From assembly GCF_012272825.1 (NCBI RefSeq), contig NZ_JAAWWS010000168.1:28740-92739 (forward strand): a stretch of 64,000 nucleotides of DNA, in the 5' to 3' direction. Numbering within the stretch: position 1 is the stretch's first letter; each line of letters opens with the position of its first letter. Below are positions 27,517 to 36,022 of the stretch, piece by piece. The position numbers and the translations under genes are program-made. The notes beneath the pieces were generated by a model. That model was not told the DNA's origin. It saw only the letters and a program-made list of their open reading frames with translations, and made no database searches. This stretch comes from Wenzhouxiangella sp. XN79A (GTDB lineage: Bacteria; Pseudomonadota; Gammaproteobacteria; Xanthomonadales; Wenzhouxiangellaceae).

Positions 27517-28505
27517 TCGTCGTCGGTCTCGTCCAGGCTCCGCCGGCCGGCGGCGATGCGCTCGTTCAGGCCGTCGATCGAGATCGGGCCGGGGCCGTTC
27601 GGTTGCAGGTAGTCGCGGCTCATGTAGCGATGGGCCGAGGTGCGCAGGTGGCTGCGCATGTCGTGCCCGCGCCGCCGCTGCCGCTCGGCGCGCAGCGTAT
27701 CGATGTCGATCGGCGCGACGACCACCTTCTCGCCCGGGCCCGGGTCGACCTGGGCCAGGATGCGGCCGTCGTAGTCCACCACCATGCTGCCGCCGGGCCA
27801 CGAGAACGGCGGGTAGTGTTCCATCCGCGCGCCCTGGTTGGCGGCCAGCACGTAGGCGGTGTTCTCCAGCGCCCGGGTCCGATTGATCAGCGTCCACCAG
27901 TCCATCGGCTGCTGGGTGCCCCAGGGGTCCATGTAGGCCGACACCCGGATCAGCACCTCGGCGCCGCGGAAGGCCAGCTCGCGGATCGTCTCGGGGAACA
28001 GCCAGTCGTAGCAGATCGCCACGCCGAGCTTGCCGATCTCGGTATCGACGACCGGAAAGATCTCGTCGGGGTAGTCCGGCAGGTCATGCGGACTGGTGTG
28101 GACTTCCCACGGAATCCAGGTATTGAGCTTGCGGTATTTCGCCAGCACGCCGGCGGGACCGACCAGCGCCGTGGTGTTGAACACCGCGCCCGGGAAGCGC
28201 TCGTCGCGCTCGAGAAAACTGCCGGTCTGGATCCAGCAGCCGTAGTTCTTCGCCAGCCTCGCGTAGGCCTCGGTGTGCTCGTTGGGCACTTCGACCGCCA
28301 GGTCGGCCAGCAGCCTGGCCGGATCGTCGTGGATCGGCACCGCGTGGGCGAACTCCGGAAAGGCCAGAAGACGGACGTCGAAGAACGGTTCGTAGCCGAC
28401 CAGAGTCTGCTCGGCGAGCTCGCACATGCGCCTGGTCCGCGCAGCGATCTCGTCGCGGTGACGCGGGGCGGGAAAGTCGGTCTGGCAGGCGGCGGCGTAG
28501 TACAC
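27513..28505 (-). CDS. Nitrilase-superfamily carbon-nitrogen hydrolase (amidase-like)
   Basis: 330 residues from a GTG at 28505 (weak ribosome-binding site). The complete catalytic triad is visible: E51 (AFPEFAH), K126 (KYRKLN) and C165 (AICYDWLFPE), with the fourth residue probably E134 (PWEVH). No signal peptide, so cytoplasmic. The family hydrolyses nitriles, amides or carbamoyl groups; the sequence resembles aliphatic amidase/formamidase-like branches more than N-acyltransferases, but the substrate cannot be read from sequence. First gene of the tightly overlapping set with the TPR/ASPIC lipoprotein, the pentaheme cytochrome and CRTAC1, a partnership with envelope redox proteins that is not a textbook pathway. 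64 bases downstream of darP on the same strand. Confidence 0.88.
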   Translation of the reverse strand: MYYAAACQTDFPAPRHRDEIAARTRRMCELAEQTLVGYEPFFDVRLLAFPEFAHAVPIHDDPARLLADLAVEVPNEHTEAYARLAKNYGCWIQTGSFLERDERFPGAVFNTTALVGPAGVLAKYRKLNTWIPWEVHTSPHDLPDYPDEIFPVVDTEIGKLGVAICYDWLFPETIRELAFRGAEVLIRVSAYMDPWGTQQPMDWWTLINRTRALENTAYVLAANQGARMEHYPPFSWPGGSMVVDYDGRILAQVDPGPGEKVVVAPIDIDTLRAERQRRRGHDMRSHLRTSAHRYMSRDYLQPNGPGPISIDGLNERIAAGRRSLDETDDE

Positions 28506-28569
28506 GGGCTCAATCGACGGCGGGGTGATCGAGCGAAGAATAGCACCGCCGTTACAGCGTCCGGTCGAC

Positions 28570-29088
28570 TCAGCCGGTGGATTCGCGCAGGAACCGGAAC
28601 AGCGCTCGATAGCTCTTTCCCTGGCGTTGTTCGGGGTCGCCGCCGCCCTCGCGGCGAGCCGCGCGAACCAGGCTGCGCAACTGCTGGACGTCGCAGCCCG
28701 GATGGTCGTCGATCCATTCGGTGACCGCCTCGTCGTCCTCGATCAGGCGGTCCCGCCAGCGCTCCAGTCGGTGCAGGTGCGCGGCATCGGCCTGGCGACC
28801 GGCGGCTCGGGCCTCGACGAGTTCGCGGATCGGCGCGGGGTCGACCCGACGCATCTGCTTGCCGAGGTACTGCAGTTCGCGCTTCTTCGCGCCGTGTGCG
28901 CGGGTCGCGTTGTAGCGCTCGATCGCATCGCGCAGCGTCTCGGGAAGATCCAGCGAGGCGCGATCGCCGACCGACAGCGCCGCCAGCGCCTGGCCCAGGT
29001 CGCGCAATGCGCGCGCCTCGATCTTGCGCTGCGTCTTGCTCGGCTCGTCGCTGCGTTCCGGGTCGTCGGCGTCGATCCGCTCGTTCAT
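28570..29088 (-). CDS. darP: Ribosome-associated protein DarP (YjgA, DUF615)
   Basis: 172 residues. Opens with the usual acidic tail and the family block PSKTQRKIEARALRDLG, then LPETLRDAIERYN, RRELQYLGKQMR-like (KKRELQYLGKQMRRVDPAPI) and the C-terminal YRALFRFLRE. DarP/YjgA binds late 50S precursors and promotes maturation of the peptidyl-transferase centre. Start overlaps the stop of the crotonase gene (ATGA). Confidence 0.93.
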   Translation of the reverse strand: MNERIDADDPERSDEPSKTQRKIEARALRDLGQALAALSVGDRASLDLPETLRDAIERYNATRAHGAKKRELQYLGKQMRRVDPAPIRELVEARAAGRQADAAHLHRLERWRDRLIEDDEAVTEWIDDHPGCDVQQLRSLVRAARREGGGDPEQRQGKSYRALFRFLRESTG

Positions 29089-29903
29089 CGGCCCTTGAAC
29101 TCGGGTTCGCGCTTTTCCATGAACGCGCGCATCGCCTCGGCGAAATCCTCCGACTGCATCAGCATGCCGTTGAGCGTCGCGGCCTCGCGGTTGGCCGAGC
29201 GGACCGCACCGGCGATGCGCCCATCGAGCACCTGGCGGATGCCGGCCACGACCAGCGGCGGATTCGCGGCGATCCGCGCCGCGCGGGCCAGTGCCTCGGC
29301 ACGCAGCGTGTCGCGCTCGCCGAAGACATGGTTGACCAGCCCGATCTCGCGCGCGGTGCCGGCATCGATGGCCTCGCCGGTCAGCGCCAGCTCGCGCGTC
29401 CAGCCCTCGCCGATCAGGAACGGAAGTCGCCCGAGCCCGCCGAGGTCGGCGACCATGCCGACCTGGACTTCCTTCAGGGCGAAGCGGGCGTCGTTGGTGG
29501 CCAGCCGCAGATCGCAGGCACACAGCAGCTCGATGCCGGCGCCGATGCACCAGCCGTCGATCGCCGCGACCACCGGCAGCCGGCCGGCGGCCAGCGCGTC
29601 GAAGCCACGGACCATCAGTGCGGCCTGCTCGACGATCGCCGATCGCCCGGCCGCACCGCCGTCGAGGTGTCCGCTGACCTCGGCGGCCATGCCCTGCAGG
29701 TCCAGCCCGTAGCAGAAATGATCGCCGTCGCCGGTCAGCAGGAGGCAGCGGATGTCGCGATCGGCCTGCAGGTCGGCCACGACATCGGGAAACTCGCGCC
29801 AGAACTCCGGTCCCAGGGCATTGCCGTGGCCGGGCCCCTGCAGGACCAGTTCGGCGACGTGATCGGCGGGATGTTCGATGCGAATGGAACGGTGGTCGGT
29901 CAT
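29085..29903 (-). CDS. Enoyl-CoA hydratase/isomerase (dienoyl-CoA isomerase-like crotonase)
   Basis: 272 residues. Crotonase fold with the oxyanion/CoA segments HFCYGLDLQGM and AAIDGWCIGAGIELLCACD. In place of the two glutamates of classic hydratases, the acidic residues fall where delta3,5-delta2,4-dienoyl-CoA isomerases keep theirs: the D of ACDLR, the E of LKEVQVGM and the D of ADLGGLGRLP. It ends in EFKGR. Predicted to isomerise dienoyl-CoA during degradation of odd-positioned unsaturated fatty acids. Overlaps darP by four bases. No other beta-oxidation genes are nearby. Confidence 0.88.
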   Translation of the reverse strand: MTDHRSIRIEHPADHVAELVLQGPGHGNALGPEFWREFPDVVADLQADRDIRCLLLTGDGDHFCYGLDLQGMAAEVSGHLDGGAAGRSAIVEQAALMVRGFDALAAGRLPVVAAIDGWCIGAGIELLCACDLRLATNDARFALKEVQVGMVADLGGLGRLPFLIGEGWTRELALTGEAIDAGTAREIGLVNHVFGERDTLRAEALARAARIAANPPLVVAGIRQVLDGRIAGAVRSANREAATLNGMLMQSEDFAEAMRAFMEKREPEFKGR

Positions 29904-29972
29904 GGCAATTCGTGCGGAGAAGAACCCGGACCCAGTGTACCCGGCGGCGAGCGCCGATTCGGTGTGTGGGGG

Positions 29973-30623
29973 CTATGCGGGCAGATGGCCGGTCTTGACC
30001 CAGATCACCGTCTCCTGCTCGACGCGGGGATGGTGCTGGCTGAGATGGGGCGAGCGGATCCAGCTGCCCTCGGGGTAGCGCCCGTGTTCATCGATGAACT
30101 CGCCGGAAAGCACGAAGATCTCCTCGCCGCCATGATGACGGTGCGGCTGGAAGACCTCGCCGACCGGCCACTTGACCAGTGCCACGTGTTCGGTAGCGTG
30201 ACTGTGCAGCGGCATCACTTCGAGGCCGCCGATGCCGGGTCGCCAGGGCGCGCTGCGGGTGTCGATGCGAACCACGGCCCGGTCGTCGGGCAGGAACTGG
30301 TGCAGCTTGACGAACAGCGTGCACCCGCCTTCGCTGAACGGCGCGTGGCCGCTGCCCGGCGGGTTGCGCAGGTAGCTGCCGGCGGGATAGTCGCCGGCCT
30401 CGTCGGAGAACACGCCGTCCAGCACCAGGATCTCCTCGCCCAGCGGATGTTCGTGGCGCGGAAACGACGCACCGGCGGCGTAGCGCACCACGCTGGTCGC
30501 GTGCCCGCGTTCGGCCTGCTCGCGGGCCAGCGGCTTGCGCGCCACGCCGCCGGCCGGGCTGGTGGTCCAGTCCATGGCCGCGGTGTCGATGACGACGCGG
30601 CGGTCGAAGTCCATGTTCAGCAT
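29973..30623 (-). CDS. Double-cupin ChrR-like protein
   Basis: 216 residues from ATG 30623; a second in-frame ATG three codons later is equally possible. Two cupin units each contain metal-binding His/Glu motifs: FPRHEHPLGEEILVLDG and FQPHRHHGGEEIFVLSG. The units resemble the cupin of ChrR, the zinc anti-sigma factor, but the N-terminal zinc anti-sigma domain is missing, so it is not itself a classic anti-sigma. Such stand-alone proteins are annotated as cupin/anti-ECF-like with unknown function. The gene follows yaeQ by 35 bases and precedes the crotonase gene by 69. Confidence 0.82.
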   Translation of the reverse strand: MLNMDFDRRVVIDTAAMDWTTSPAGGVARKPLAREQAERGHATSVVRYAAGASFPRHEHPLGEEILVLDGVFSDEAGDYPAGSYLRNPPGSGHAPFSEGGCTLFVKLHQFLPDDRAVVRIDTRSAPWRPGIGGLEVMPLHSHATEHVALVKWPVGEVFQPHRHHGGEEIFVLSGEFIDEHGRYPEGSWIRSPHLSQHHPRVEQETVIWVKTGHLPA

Positions 30624-30658
30624 GGCAGCGGTGATCTCGATTCCTAAGGAGTCAGCGC

Positions 30659-31207
30659 TCAGCGAGAATCTTCGCGAAGCTTCAGCCAGTCCAGCGCAAG
30701 TTCGTGCTGGAGATCGTCGCGGCCGACGTAGAGCACGCCGTCGGTGATCATCAGGGACCAGTCGATGGTCCGAGGAAGGGCTTCGGACAGCGCCTCGGTC
30801 TCGGCCTCCGGCAGGGCGGCGATCTCGAGGGTCGGCAGCCGGTTCACCTTCGGCAGCACGCTCTCGCGCCAGACTTCGGTGCTGCCATAGGCCAGCACGG
30901 AGGCATGCGGCTGGTGCCGGGCCGCGCGGGTCATCCGATCGACGTCGGGCCGGCCGACGTCGATCCAGTGTTCGACCTGGCCGTCGAGCGAACGGCGCCA
31001 CAGGGCCGGTTCGTCGACATCGGACAGGCCGCGTCCGAATTCCAGCCGCTCGTGCCACCACAGGCCGAAGGCCAGGATCCGCGCGGTCAACCGGAGCTCG
31101 GTTTCGGACGGATGCCGCGCGAGGGTCCGACGGACGGTCTCGTAGACACCGCGGTCGGTATCGCTGAGGGTCAGGTGGAGCTTGTAGGTGGTCGAATTCA
31201 ATGCCAT
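30659..31207 (-). CDS. yaeQ: YaeQ family protein
   Basis: 182 residues matching the YaeQ family throughout: YKLHLTLSDTDRGVYE at the N-terminus, HPSETELRLTARILAFGLWW, and WIDVGRPDVDRMTRAA. YaeQ has a PD-(D/E)XK nuclease-like fold; its cellular role is unclear (once linked to suppression of RfaH loss). First gene of the long minus-strand run; divergent from the host-attachment-like gene with 97 bases between the starts. Confidence 0.93.
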   Translation of the reverse strand: MALNSTTYKLHLTLSDTDRGVYETVRRTLARHPSETELRLTARILAFGLWWHERLEFGRGLSDVDEPALWRRSLDGQVEHWIDVGRPDVDRMTRAARHQPHASVLAYGSTEVWRESVLPKVNRLPTLEIAALPEAETEALSEALPRTIDWSLMITDGVLYVGRDDLQHELALDWLKLREDSR

Positions 31208-31304
31208 TCGCGCATTGTCCCACAGCCCGCCGGCCGCGCCGCGGATTCGGGTCGGGCACGGTTTGGTAGGGTGGACGGACGAATCTCGCCCAAGGAGGAC
31301 TCCG

Positions 31305-31739
31305 ATGGACAACGAGTGGATTCTCGTCGCCGACTCGGCACAGGCCCGGCTGTTCAGCCGCCGGGCGCCACGCGCCGAACTGGTCGAACTGCAGGACTGG
31401 GCCCACCCCGAGTCGCGTCTGCACGGACGCGACCTCGAGAGCGACCGACCCGGCCGGGTCTTCGCATCGCACGGCCACGGCCAGAGCGACATGCAGGAGA
31501 CCGACGCGCCGCACCGCAAGGAAGCCGAGCGCTTCGCCGGCGAGCTGGCCGATGTCCTGGAACGAGCTCGGACGCAGAACCGGTTCGAACGACTGACGCT
31601 GGTCGCCGAGCCGCGGTTCCTCGGCCTGCTGCGCAATCGCCTTTCGCCGGAAACCGCCGGCGCCGTGACGCGCAGCCTGGACCTGGCCCTGACGCGCGAG
31701 CCGGTGGAGCGGATCCGCGCAGCGCTGGATCGGGACTGA
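31305..31739 (+). CDS. Host-attachment-type protein (PF10116-like)
   Basis: 144 residues from ATG 31305 with a strong AAGGAGGA upstream. The family signature is clear: EWILVADSAQARLFSR at the start, PHRKEAERFAGELADVLERA, LTLVAEPRFLGLLRNRL and the closing LTREPVERIRAAL. Members are named 'required for attachment to host cells' after an Agrobacterium gene, but most occur in free-living bacteria and the fold resembles eRF1-domain/baeRF proteins that may act at the ribosome. Cytoplasmic, with no operon partner. Confidence 0.88.
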   Translation: MDNEWILVADSAQARLFSRRAPRAELVELQDWAHPESRLHGRDLESDRPGRVFASHGHGQSDMQETDAPHRKEAERFAGELADVLERARTQNRFERLTLVAEPRFLGLLRNRLSPETAGAVTRSLDLALTREPVERIRAALDRD

Positions 31740-32109
31740 ACCGCCCGTCGCATCAGCGGCCCGGACGGTCGGCCATGCACCCGGGCCGGGCCCGACCCGG
31801 CGCGCCGTTCGAGCGCGCCGGAGTCGGTGTCCGGTCGACCGCTACTGGACTGCGCCACTGATTGCGTGACGCATGGAGTGCGCCTGAATCGACAGTGCAA
31901 GGCGCGGCCCGCAGTGAAGGGCCAGCCCTCGACAAGGGACGCAAGGCCGCAATGTCGGTTCAGGCGCGCTCCTCAAAAGGGCGAGCCGGAGAGCATTGAT
32001 CTGCGGCGTTCTGTCGCCTGGAAAGGACACTGCCCTTCCCTGCGAGACAGGCCTTGCAGCCAAACGCTCTCCGACTCGCGATACGGTACACGAACAGTGG
32101 CGGGGCACA
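31740..32109. other. Intergenic region with an 18-bp inverted repeat
   Basis: 370 bases between convergent genes. No gene supported. An imperfect inverted repeat (31877-31894 against 31953-31970, 16 of 18 positions matching, core GCGCCTGAAYCGACA) could fold into a large hairpin. The sequence is otherwise of mixed composition and looks like a decayed or non-coding element. Confidence 0.5.
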
Positions 32110-33633
32110 CTACGGACAGAGATTGCTCTCGGTTTCGTACAGGCGCTCGATCTCGAAATCGCCCTGGCCGAAGCCGGTCGTCGAACGCCAGGCCACGGTC
32201 GCGGAGTTGCAGTCCAGGAACCGCAGATACATCCCGCCCCAGGGCTCGATGTCGATCAGGCTGTTGTCGAAGCCGATCTGCCGGATCTGCTCGAAGGTGG
32301 GGCCATCGGTCCGGAACAGGTCCATGGCCGCGCCGGCGCGATCGAACTGCTGTGCAGTCCCGATCATCCACATCTGGGTTCCGTCGTCGTCGTAGGTGAA
32401 CCAGATCGCGACCAGCTGGTTGCGGTCGGTCACATCGATCATGAAGCCCTCGGCGTCGCGGCCGACCACCGTCCAGTTGCCGCCCAGGCCCAGCGGCCGG
32501 GTCTCGGCCGAAGACGGCAGCACCGTGATCCCGACGCTGTCGCGGCGGAAGCTGTCCAGTGGCGGCGCGGTGCCGTTGGTCTCGAACACGTCGGTGCACG
32601 GACCCTCGCCCAGGTCGAAGAAGATGTCGGCCCCGGCCGGCTGACTGATCACGCGCTGGGTGAAGGTCACCGTCGAACCCGGCGCGACCGATGCGTTGCG
32701 GAAATCGAAGGTCACCGGTTCCAGGGCGTCGGCAGCCTGGGCCGCGAAGACCCGATCCTGCGATCCGATCACGGCACCGTCGTAGCTGCCCTGGCGGGCG
32801 GTCAGCTCGACCCGGTACTGGCCCGGATCCGAGAGCCGGTAGTTCAGGGTGACCCGGCCCAGCTGGTTGGTCGGGAAATTCTCCAGGTAGATCCCGCGGC
32901 TCGGGCGGTCGCCGCCCGTGCCCCGGACCGGGCAGTCGTAGAGCGGCGGCACCGGCGGCGGCGTGCTGGCGACCACCTCGGCGACCAGGCCCTGGGCCGG
33001 GCTGCCGACGTCGCTGTCGATGTCGCCGGAGAACACGGCTCGGGTCGCGGAGCTGCCGGCCACGGCATCCATGAAGAATGCCGCGCCCAGCGGGCAGCCC
33101 TCGACGACGATGTCGATCAGCAGGTTGTCACCGGTATCACCGAACCGGAAGCCGCCACCGTCGACGACCAGGATGTCGAAGGGGTTGGTGCCGATGGCAT
33201 CGATGGCCGCGTCGATCTGCAGATCGCCGCTCCAGACCACCTGGCGGTCCAGGCCCACGTTCTCCTCGAAGTTCGTGCTCAGCGTCGCCGCGGTGCGGTC
33301 GGTGGACGACAAGGTAACCGTGGTATTGCCGTAGGTCAGCGGGCCGACCGGAGCGGCCCCGCCGTCGAGCCGGAACGCGATCGAGCCGATGGTGCCGAAC
33401 AGCCCCTGGTCACCGTTGATGACCTGCTGGTAACGGAACCCGTTGGAACAGGCGGCCGTATCGCCGAACGGCAACGAACTGGCCGAATCGCCCTCGACGC
33501 CGTCCAGGCCGTTGGGGACCGTGAAGACCGCGATCGCGGCGAATGCACTGGCCTGGACGGCCAGCAGCCCAGCGGCGACCAGGCCGCGGACCGCGCCGGC
33601 CCGGAACCGTGCGAATGTGTGATTGACTCCCAT
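32110..33633 (-). CDS. Secreted protein of unknown function
   Basis: 507 residues from ATG 33633 with GGAGG seven bases upstream. A long signal peptide (FRAGAVRGLVAAGLLAVQAS AFA region) is followed by an extracellular beta-rich protein with paired cysteines. The N-terminal third has a Dx-rich segment (NPFDILVVDGGGFRFGDTGD) and the middle has bacterial-Ig-like strands (RVTLNYRLSDPGQYRVEL). The C-terminal third (GNWTVVGRDAEGFMIDVTDR ... WFTYDDDGTQMWMIGTA) resembles the repeat found at the C-terminus of many secreted gammaproteobacterial proteins. No catalytic motif recognised; not a CTERM-sorted protein. Confidence 0.75.
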   Translation of the reverse strand: MGVNHTFARFRAGAVRGLVAAGLLAVQASAFAAIAVFTVPNGLDGVEGDSASSLPFGDTAACSNGFRYQQVINGDQGLFGTIGSIAFRLDGGAAPVGPLTYGNTTVTLSSTDRTAATLSTNFEENVGLDRQVVWSGDLQIDAAIDAIGTNPFDILVVDGGGFRFGDTGDNLLIDIVVEGCPLGAAFFMDAVAGSSATRAVFSGDIDSDVGSPAQGLVAEVVASTPPPVPPLYDCPVRGTGGDRPSRGIYLENFPTNQLGRVTLNYRLSDPGQYRVELTARQGSYDGAVIGSQDRVFAAQAADALEPVTFDFRNASVAPGSTVTFTQRVISQPAGADIFFDLGEGPCTDVFETNGTAPPLDSFRRDSVGITVLPSSAETRPLGLGGNWTVVGRDAEGFMIDVTDRNQLVAIWFTYDDDGTQMWMIGTAQQFDRAGAAMDLFRTDGPTFEQIRQIGFDNSLIDIEPWGGMYLRFLDCNSATVAWRSTTGFGQGDFEIERLYETESNLCP

Positions 33634-33954
33634 GACATGCCTCCAGAGGCTGCTCGGCCGCGCCCGTACCCTGCGCCGGAATCGGCACCCGGGACGGCGT
33701 ACGCGGCAGGCCGCCGACCCGCGCCCCCCTCTCGTTCCACGGTAGCACCGCGTGCGACCGACCCACAAGGCGCCGCCGGCCTGTTCCTGGTGCCGGACCG
33801 GCCGGCGCAACGAAAGGGTTTGCCTACTGGAGAACGGAATCCGGCTGCAAATTCGGTCATCGGGACCTTCGGCACTTGATCGACAGGCCCGGACACGCCA
33901 GATTGGACGCTGAAGCGGCCGCGCGTCGCGCCCGTCCATGCCCGGGAGACCCCC
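33634..33954. other. Intergenic region, nothing recognised
   Basis: 321 bases between divergent genes. It should hold both promoters; a locally AT-richer stretch near 33825-33880 is the best candidate area. No repeat or small gene seen. Confidence 0.4.
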
Positions 33955-34962
33955 ATGCGCCTGATGCACGCCCTGATCGGCACCGGCCACCGACGCACGA
34001 TCACCCTGGCCGTGCTCGGCCTGCTGGTGCTGGCCATCGCCTACCTGATGTGGCTGGATCATGAACCGGATCGCTTCGACCCGCTGGCGGTTGCCGAAGC
34101 ACGCGCCGAGCGGAACGGCCACGAACTCGTCACCGGCTACGTGACGACCAGCGCGCTGATCGAGGTGATGGATACGCTGCTGGACAAGCGCGGCGGCTAC
34201 CTGAACAACGACATCATGCCGCCGTGGGTAATCCTCGACAACATGCCGGCCTGGGAGGTCGGCGTGATCTTCCAGGTCCGCGACCTGGCCCGCACGCTGC
34301 GCAACGATTTCAGCCGCTCGCAGACCCAGTCGGCCGAGGACCCGGCGCTGGCCATCGCCGACCCGCAGTTCAGCTTCGACTACGGCTCGTGGTGGCTGCC
34401 GTCGACCGAGGGCGAGTATCGCAAGGGCGTCGACCAGCTCGAGGCGTACCTCGCCCGACTCGGCACGCCGAACGGCCAGGCCCGGTTCTTCGACCGCGCC
34501 GACAACCTGCGCGAATACCTGGCGGTGGTCGAGAAACGGCTCGGCAACATCGGCCAGCAGCTCTCGGCCAGCGTCGGCGAGCGCCGCCGCAACACCGACC
34601 TGAGCGGCGACCGGAGCGCCCGGCCGTCCAGCGACCTCGGCCGCGAAGTCCGGGTCAAGACGCCCTTTCTCCAGATCGACAACGTGTTCTACGAGGCGCG
34701 CGGGACGACCTGGGCGTTGATCCATTTCCTCAAGGCCCTGGACCATGACTTCGCCGCGGTGCTCGAGAACAAGAACGCCGAGGCCAGCCTCGACCAGATC
34801 ATCCGCGAGCTCGAAGCCAGCCAACGGCCATTGAGGAGCCCGATGGTGCTCAACGGCAGCGGTTTCGGCATGTTCGCCAACCACTCGCTGGTCATGGCCA
34901 ACTACATCGCCCGCGCCAACGCCGCGGTCATCGACCTGCGGCGCCTGCTGGAACAGGGCTGA
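33955..34962 (+). CDS. DUF2333 inner-membrane-anchored protein
   Basis: 335 residues; ATG preceded by GGGAGA. One N-terminal transmembrane helix (TITLAVLGLLVLAIAYLMWL) and a periplasmic helical domain with the family blocks TSALIEVMDTLLDKRGGYL, DNMPAWEVGVIFQVRDLART and FYEARGTTWALIHFLKALD. DUF2333 is common in gammaproteobacteria and has no known function. It sits 129 bases upstream of the DUF3149 gene on the same strand. Confidence 0.9.
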   Translation: MRLMHALIGTGHRRTITLAVLGLLVLAIAYLMWLDHEPDRFDPLAVAEARAERNGHELVTGYVTTSALIEVMDTLLDKRGGYLNNDIMPPWVILDNMPAWEVGVIFQVRDLARTLRNDFSRSQTQSAEDPALAIADPQFSFDYGSWWLPSTEGEYRKGVDQLEAYLARLGTPNGQARFFDRADNLREYLAVVEKRLGNIGQQLSASVGERRRNTDLSGDRSARPSSDLGREVRVKTPFLQIDNVFYEARGTTWALIHFLKALDHDFAAVLENKNAEASLDQIIRELEASQRPLRSPMVLNGSGFGMFANHSLVMANYIARANAAVIDLRRLLEQG

Positions 34963-35091
34963 ACCCGGCTCTCCTGCACGGATTTTGACCTGGGTCAGAT
35001 CGCGGTCCCGGCACCGGTGCCATGCTCCGGTTTCCGGCCGCCGGCGCGCCGACCGTGAACGCCGGAGGGACTCGTCAATGAGGAAACGCAA

Positions 35092-35268
35092 ATGGACATC
35101 TTCGTCGAACTGTTCTCGACCTTCACCGGCCTGCTGTCGCTGTTCGTGATCGTCTTCATGCTCGGCATGGCCGTGTTCTTCGGTGTCTGGTTCATGAAGA
35201 ACTCCAGGCCGCCGAGCGACGACGGCCCGAACGACGGCAAGGCAGGAACCGGCCCGAAGGGCGGCTGA
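35092..35268 (+). CDS. DUF3149 small membrane protein
   Basis: 58 residues. ATG 35092 with GAGGAA at 35080-35085. One hydrophobic segment with the family hallmark LSLFVIVFMLGMAVFFGVWF, followed by a Pro/Asp/Gly-rich tail. DUF3149 proteins are single-pass peptides of unknown role, often near DUF2333 or electron-transport genes. Confidence 0.85.
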   Translation: MDIFVELFSTFTGLLSLFVIVFMLGMAVFFGVWFMKNSRPPSDDGPNDGKAGTGPKGG

Positions 35269-35286
35269 CCGGCCCGGTCGGGGCGC

Positions 35287-35640
35287 TCAGCGCGTCCGGC
35301 CGTCGAACACGTGCTTGCGCGACATCAGGAAGTTGAAGCACATCCCCACCACGCCACCGACCCAGACCCCGGCCAGCGGCGCGAACAGCGCGACCCGGCC
35401 GGTTGCCCCCATCCGGTCGGCCAGCGTCACGACCAGCGCGTAGACCGCGAAATTCAGCGCGCCGCCGAGCGCATGCACGCTGAAGAAGCGCAGCAGCTCG
35501 TCCCACAGCACCCGGCCGCGCTCCAGGTGGTGGAAGGTGAAATATCGATTCAGGAAGTACCCGGCGCACATGGCCGCGAAGTACGACACCAGTCGCGCGG
35601 TATACACGTTGAAGCCCGGCAGGTCCTTGAGCAGGTACAA
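35287..35640 (-). CDS. GtrA-like flippase-type membrane protein, start uncertain
   Basis: Four-helix GtrA family protein (SYFAAMCAGYFLNRYFTFHH, GGVVGMCFNFLMSRKHVF), involved elsewhere in flipping undecaprenyl-linked sugars. The only standard in-frame start is TTG 35640, giving 117 residues, but that removes most of helix 1. Homologous residues clearly continue upstream: in-frame codons at 35641-35735 read IQRVARSTSSRATFLRFACV and then GGTIAIIDAG. An in-frame stop at 35800-35802 bounds the frame and no ATG, GTG or further TTG lies between. A CTG at 35736 would give a natural LIQR start. Either a non-standard start is used or the gene has lost its initiation codon. No glycosyltransferase neighbour. 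Confidence 0.75.
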   Translation of the reverse strand: MYLLKDLPGFNVYTARLVSYFAAMCAGYFLNRYFTFHHLERGRVLWDELLRFFSVHALGGALNFAVYALVVTLADRMGATGRVALFAPLAGVWVGGVVGMCFNFLMSRKHVFDGRTR

Positions 35641-35736
35641 CAGCCCCGCATCGATGATCGCGATCGTCCCGCCGACGCAGGCGAAGCGTAGGAAGGTCGC
35701 GCGCGAACTGGTCGAACGAGCGACGCGCTGGATCAG

Positions 35737-36022
35737 GCTGGAATCGGGCGGAGCGGCGATCGGAACTCTCGGCGGCAGACTCGGAAGCGACGGCGCATTC
35801 TAGCCCGGCGTGCGAGACGTTGGCAGGTCGACAGCCGGTCTCGCAGCGACGCAAGGCCATTCCGGATCCGTGAGTGCAGGCAACGCGGCCGGGCGCGCAG
35901 TGCATATCGAACCGGTCTGTTCTCGTCCATTCGCAGTTTTCCTGCGGCTCCGGGTCCCGGCGACGACCGCTTCGGGTTTCCCCGACCTTTACCGGGGCCG
36001 GGGAACCGGCGATGATGGCCGG
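35737..36022. other. Upstream region of S8 peptidase
   Basis: Bases between the possible GtrA start and the peptidase ATG. No supported gene; should contain the peptidase promoter. A short inverted pair CCTTTACCGGGG-type sequence lies near 35988-36000 but is too weak to call. Confidence 0.3.
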
